NCBI GenBank assembly: GCA_944380275.1
Contig: CALWHB010000016.1
Span: forward strand, 1-35,941
Direction of reading: 5' to 3'
From: an uncultured Christensenellaceae bacterium
GTDB lineage: Bacteria > Bacillota > Clostridia > Christensenellales > UBA3700
DNA: 35,941 nucleotides
Below are positions 33,584 through 35,941 of the stretch, in pieces. The notes under the pieces are model-generated. The model did not search any database, was not told where the DNA came from, and saw only the letters and a list, made by a program, of their open reading frames with translations. A program made the translations under genes and the position numbers. The first letter of the stretch is position 1; each line of letters starts with the position of its first letter.

Positions 33584-34078
33584 TCACACGCCTCTGTCGA
33601 TTGCCGTTATACCCGTACGGCAGACGTTCTTTATTCTCATATCCTTGCCTTTGCAAAGCTGAGTAATCGCGTCTGTAAACTTGTCAATCTTATGACTCGT
33701 ACCCGTAAGTTCAAGTATCATCGACTTTGCCGTGATGTCGAGAATAAGCGCGCCGAACTCGTCTGCAAGCTGCACGATTGCGTTGTCAAAGCCGCTCTCT
33801 GTAACTACCTTTACGAGAATAAGTTCTCTGCATACGCTGTCCTCTTCTTTGAGTGCCGTTACGTTTATCGTTTCTTCCAGCTTGAAAGTCTGTTTTACAA
33901 TCTGGTCGAGAGTGTTCTCATCGCCCTGGGCGGTAATCGTGATTCTCGAAATCTTGGGGTCATCCGTCGTCGCAACAGAAAGTGAATCAATATTGAATCC
34001 TCTGCGACCGAAAAGTCCCGAAATTCTCGCAAGTACGCTGGGGTTGTTGTATACGACTGCCGATACTATATGTTTCAT
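33584..34078 (-). CDS. ilvH: Acetolactate synthase small (regulatory) subunit
   Basis: This 164-residue protein has an N-terminal ACT domain (VVYNNPSVLARISGLFGRRGFNIDSL) and the ALS small-subunit C-terminal domain (LILVKVVTESGFDNAIVQLADEFGALILDITAKSMILELTG, near residues 90-130). It binds and activates the catalytic subunit IlvB in branched-chain amino acid synthesis and carries the valine feedback site. I start at the ATG at 34078; GAAGG lies 8 nt before it, whereas a GTG three codons earlier overlaps that site. The gene stands alone, with its own promoter and terminator. No ilvB is visible, so the large subunit must lie elsewhere. Confidence 0.93.
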   Translation of the reverse strand: MKHIVSAVVYNNPSVLARISGLFGRRGFNIDSLSVATTDDPKISRITITAQGDENTLDQIVKQTFKLEETINVTALKEEDSVCRELILVKVVTESGFDNAIVQLADEFGALILDITAKSMILELTGTSHKIDKFTDAITQLCKGKDMRIKNVCRTGITAIDRGV

Positions 34079-34110
34079 GGTATGCACCTTCTTGAGTATT
34101 ATTGTTATTA

Positions 34111-34139
34111 ATTATACAACAAAAGCACGGCGTTTGCAA
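34111..34139 (-). promoter_or_regulatory. Promoter of ilvH
   Basis: On the minus strand TTGCAA (34134-34139) and TATAAT (34111-34116) are separated by 17 bp. The leader is too short for a T-box or a peptide attenuator. Confidence 0.75.
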
Positions 34140-34164
34140 TACTTTTTATTTATTTAACCCTCTT

Positions 34165-34776
34165 TCAGAAGTATTTGCTGAGAAGTCTTACCAGTTCGTC
34201 GTCTTTCTCCTCTTTCTGCTTTTCCTGCCGTTGAGCAGACTTTTTGTCCAGAGCCGCCTGAAGTTTTTCGCGCACGTCGTTCATGCCGTCGTCTTCGTCG
34301 CGTTCAATGCCGGTATAAGGCAAAAAATCTCCGCCTTTTTCCGCAGCAGCCTCTTTTGAATCCTTGAAAGTTTTTTTGATAATATACACCGCGTCGCATC
34401 TGTCTGAAACGGAACTTTTGCTCTCTACACCTATAAGCACTTTTTTGCCTTGAGCTTTTATCGCAGAAATCATGGGCAGAGCGTCTACCTCTGCGCATAC
34501 GAGAAGTATCGCGTCGATATTGGGATTTTTGCAAGCGCACGCAACGCTGTCCACGACCTGTCGTATGTCCACTCTCACCTTCTTACGGTTGTGCAAAGGC
34601 AGCGCGACCTCCGCGCCCGTCTGTCTTACGTATTGATTGAAATCGCCGTTCTTCTTTGCGTTGTAACCGTAAAATTTGACCTGTTCGTACTTGCCGCCCA
34701 CTTCTGCAAGCAGCAGAGAAAAACTCTCAAAATCGAGTTTTGCCGCGCCTAAATCTATAAAACACGCGCAGTTCAT
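34165..34776 (-). CDS. NYN-domain (PIN-like) protein
   Basis: This 203-residue protein has a NYN (LabA/DUF88-type) fold pattern. It begins CACFIDLG with Asp8, then KVRVDIRQVVDSV with Asp70 and Asp76, and LLVCAEVDALPMI with Glu96 and Asp98. In typical NYN nucleases the last motif is SGDxDF and the first is D-x-x-N, so the first acidic residue of the third motif is Glu here and the N-terminal Asn is missing. A charged, helical tail follows from about residue 155. Family members are metal-dependent RNases or their inactive relatives. AGGAGG precedes the ATG. It lies 80 bp downstream of the DNA glycosylase gene, in the same direction. Its RNA target is unknown. Confidence 0.72.
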   Translation of the reverse strand: MNCACFIDLGAAKLDFESFSLLLAEVGGKYEQVKFYGYNAKKNGDFNQYVRQTGAEVALPLHNRKKVRVDIRQVVDSVACACKNPNIDAILLVCAEVDALPMISAIKAQGKKVLIGVESKSSVSDRCDAVYIIKKTFKDSKEAAAEKGGDFLPYTGIERDEDDGMNDVREKLQAALDKKSAQRQEKQKEEKDDELVRLLSKYF

Positions 34777-34856
34777 AATGCCTCCTTCAAGCTGAAATCA
34801 AACTCTTTCCGAAGTCGCTTGAAAAATCGGATTTTTTCCTGCCCGTGTATATTAAA

Positions 34857-35669
34857 TCAACTTTCTCTTTTGCTGAAAAACAGATACTGTTGTGCGTATC
34901 CGCTCAAGTTTCCGTACGTGGAAACAAGATATTTTCTAATCTCTTTATTGCTGCCCTCTTTTCCTGTCATGTCCTTGTACACTTTGCGTATCCAGGTATC
35001 GACGGGAAACACGTCGCTTTTATGGTAAGCAAAAAGCAATATGCAGTCTGCCACTTTGGGTCCTACGCCTTTCAATGTGCAGAGGTATTTGTTTGCCTCG
35101 TCGCCGGAAAGATAGCGAGGCTTTTCCAAATCGAATCCGTCTGCCACCGCCTTTGCCGTTTCGCTAAGATATGCCGCCCTGTATCCCGCGCCGAGAGCCG
35201 TATAATACGCCTCGTCTTTTGCAGCCATTGCCTCAGGCGAAGGAAAAGCGTGATATCCGTCTTTTCCCTCTCCAAGTCCCTCGCATATCCTTGACAATAT
35301 GCCCTTTATCCTGGGAATATGGTTGTTTGCCGAAACGATAAACGAGATAAGCATTTCGTACGGGTCCTGATTGAGTATCCTTATACCCTTTCCGTACTCA
35401 ATCGCGTCTTTCATAAACGGTTTGTTTGCAAGTTCATCTTTTATCTGCCCGTAATCGTTGTCAAGGTCGAAAAACCTGTGCCAGTACTCTCTGTCGTCGC
35501 TCTTTATGACAGCGATTCCGTCCTGCTTTACTATGCAGCGTTTATCCTTTGAAAAGACTTCGTACGTATTCTCGTCCGTCTGCGCGTATCTGAAAATCTG
35601 TCCGCAGTCCAAAGTCTGACGTATGTCGAAATCTTTCGTATCCTTGATTATTATATCATTGTCTGCCAT
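34857..35669 (-). CDS. ogg: 8-oxoguanine DNA glycosylase/AP lyase (OGG1 type)
   Basis: This 270-residue protein is a HhH-GPD glycosylase of the OGG1 branch. It has TLDCGQIFRY at residues 19-28, matching the OGG1 CGQSFRW strand, then ISFIVSANNHIPRI. The helix-hairpin-helix segment is LKGVGPKVADC with the catalytic Lys205, and PVDTWIRK has the catalytic Asp224. It removes oxidised guanine from DNA and nicks the abasic site. The length fits bacterial OGG1-like proteins found in Clostridia. The ribosome binding site is weak: the 15 nt before the ATG are A-rich with no clear AGGAGG. Its partner genes mutT and mutY are not here. Confidence 0.9.
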   Translation of the reverse strand: MADNDIIIKDTKDFDIRQTLDCGQIFRYAQTDENTYEVFSKDKRCIVKQDGIAVIKSDDREYWHRFFDLDNDYGQIKDELANKPFMKDAIEYGKGIRILNQDPYEMLISFIVSANNHIPRIKGILSRICEGLGEGKDGYHAFPSPEAMAAKDEAYYTALGAGYRAAYLSETAKAVADGFDLEKPRYLSGDEANKYLCTLKGVGPKVADCILLFAYHKSDVFPVDTWIRKVYKDMTGKEGSNKEIRKYLVSTYGNLSGYAQQYLFFSKRES

Positions 35670-35825
35670 AGTGTTTTTTAACCTTTTTTGCGTTTTTCTG
35701 CCTTATTTTGCGTTTTGTTTCCGTTGAGGTTTTTATATATGCAAATAAATACTCAGTATAAAGGCATTATGCCGCTTTGCCTGCTCTTGCGTTAAAAAGC
35801 AGAAAATCGGCTGTGCATTTGCCAT

Positions 35826-35857
35826 AAAAAAATCCGTCTTGCGACGGATTGTTTTTT
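35826..35857. terminator. Terminator after rpmA
   Basis: AATCCGTC (35831-35838) pairs with GACGGATT (35843-35850) around a 4-nt loop. A run of A precedes it and a run of T follows, so it works for the minus-strand rpmA transcript and could act in both directions. Confidence 0.82.
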
Positions 35858-35866
35858 ATTTTCAGA

Positions 35867-35941
35867 TTACTCAGCTTTTGCGTAAACGCTTACCTGCTTT
35901 TTGTCCTTGCCCTTTCTCTCGAACCTTACGACGCCGTCAAC
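35867..35941 (-). CDS. rpmA: 50S ribosomal protein bL27, C-terminal fragment (cut by window edge)
   Basis: Only the last 24 codons and the TAA are inside the window; the gene continues to the right. The product end reads VDGVVRFERKGKDKK followed by QVSVYAKAE, which matches the conserved C-terminus of bL27, the ribosomal protein near the peptidyl-transferase centre. In Bacillota rpmA usually lies with rplU and a small protease gene, none of which can be seen here. Confidence 0.85.
   Translation of the reverse strand, partial: VDGVVRFERKGKDKKQVSVYAKAE

Overview
The window looks like a chromosomal segment of an anaerobic, mid-GC Bacillota (Clostridia-type) bacterium, probably an uncultured gut lineage. 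This is inferred from the class III (oxygen-sensitive) ribonucleotide reductase with its radical-SAM activase, strong AGGAGG-type ribosome binding sites, near-consensus sigma-A promoters, gut-type glycan genes (glucuronate pathway, GH38) and lipobox lipoproteins. No tRNA, rRNA, CRISPR array, transposase or integrase was seen.

Region 1 (1-13303, minus strand) is one long, tightly packed operon of 13 genes that continues past the left edge. Its promoter-proximal half is a complete D-glucuronate route: UxaC, an SDR-type fructuronate reductase, UxuA, KdgK and KdgA, ending in pyruvate and glyceraldehyde-3-phosphate. The distal half is less ordinary. It has three Gfo/Idh/MocA oxidoreductases, a sugar-phosphate isomerase/epimerase-type TIM barrel, a GDPD-like phosphodiesterase, a CehA/McbA-type PHP hydrolase whose beta-sandwich domain is a separate gene, and a partial six-hairpin glycoside hydrolase. 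Several junctions are ATGA or TAATG overlaps, so the distal genes are probably made together. A divergent AraC-type regulator (13478-14245) probably controls the operon. The distal half is the best candidate here for an undescribed system, perhaps a redox-assisted route that frees uronic acid from a modified or phosphodiester-linked glycoside.

Region 2 (14246-17912, plus strand) carries nrdG and nrdD. NrdD has a fused C-terminal redoxin domain. Its promoter is a perfect sigma-A consensus overlapped by the second of two NrdR-like boxes.

Region 3 (18025-24243) holds a three-gene operon of small proteins (two membrane proteins and a LURP-one-like protein), a GH38 alpha-mannosidase, and a divergent lipoprotein of unknown function.

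Region 4 (24244-29890) has glutamine-dependent NAD synthetase and, divergently, a two-gene heterodimeric ABC exporter with one degenerate and one consensus ATP site.

Region 5 (30043-35941, minus strand) has a 1103-residue modular surface lipoprotein behind a perfect sigma-A promoter, an acetolactate synthase small subunit without an adjacent large subunit, a NYN-domain protein, an OGG1-type DNA glycosylase, and the 3' end of rpmA (ribosomal protein bL27).
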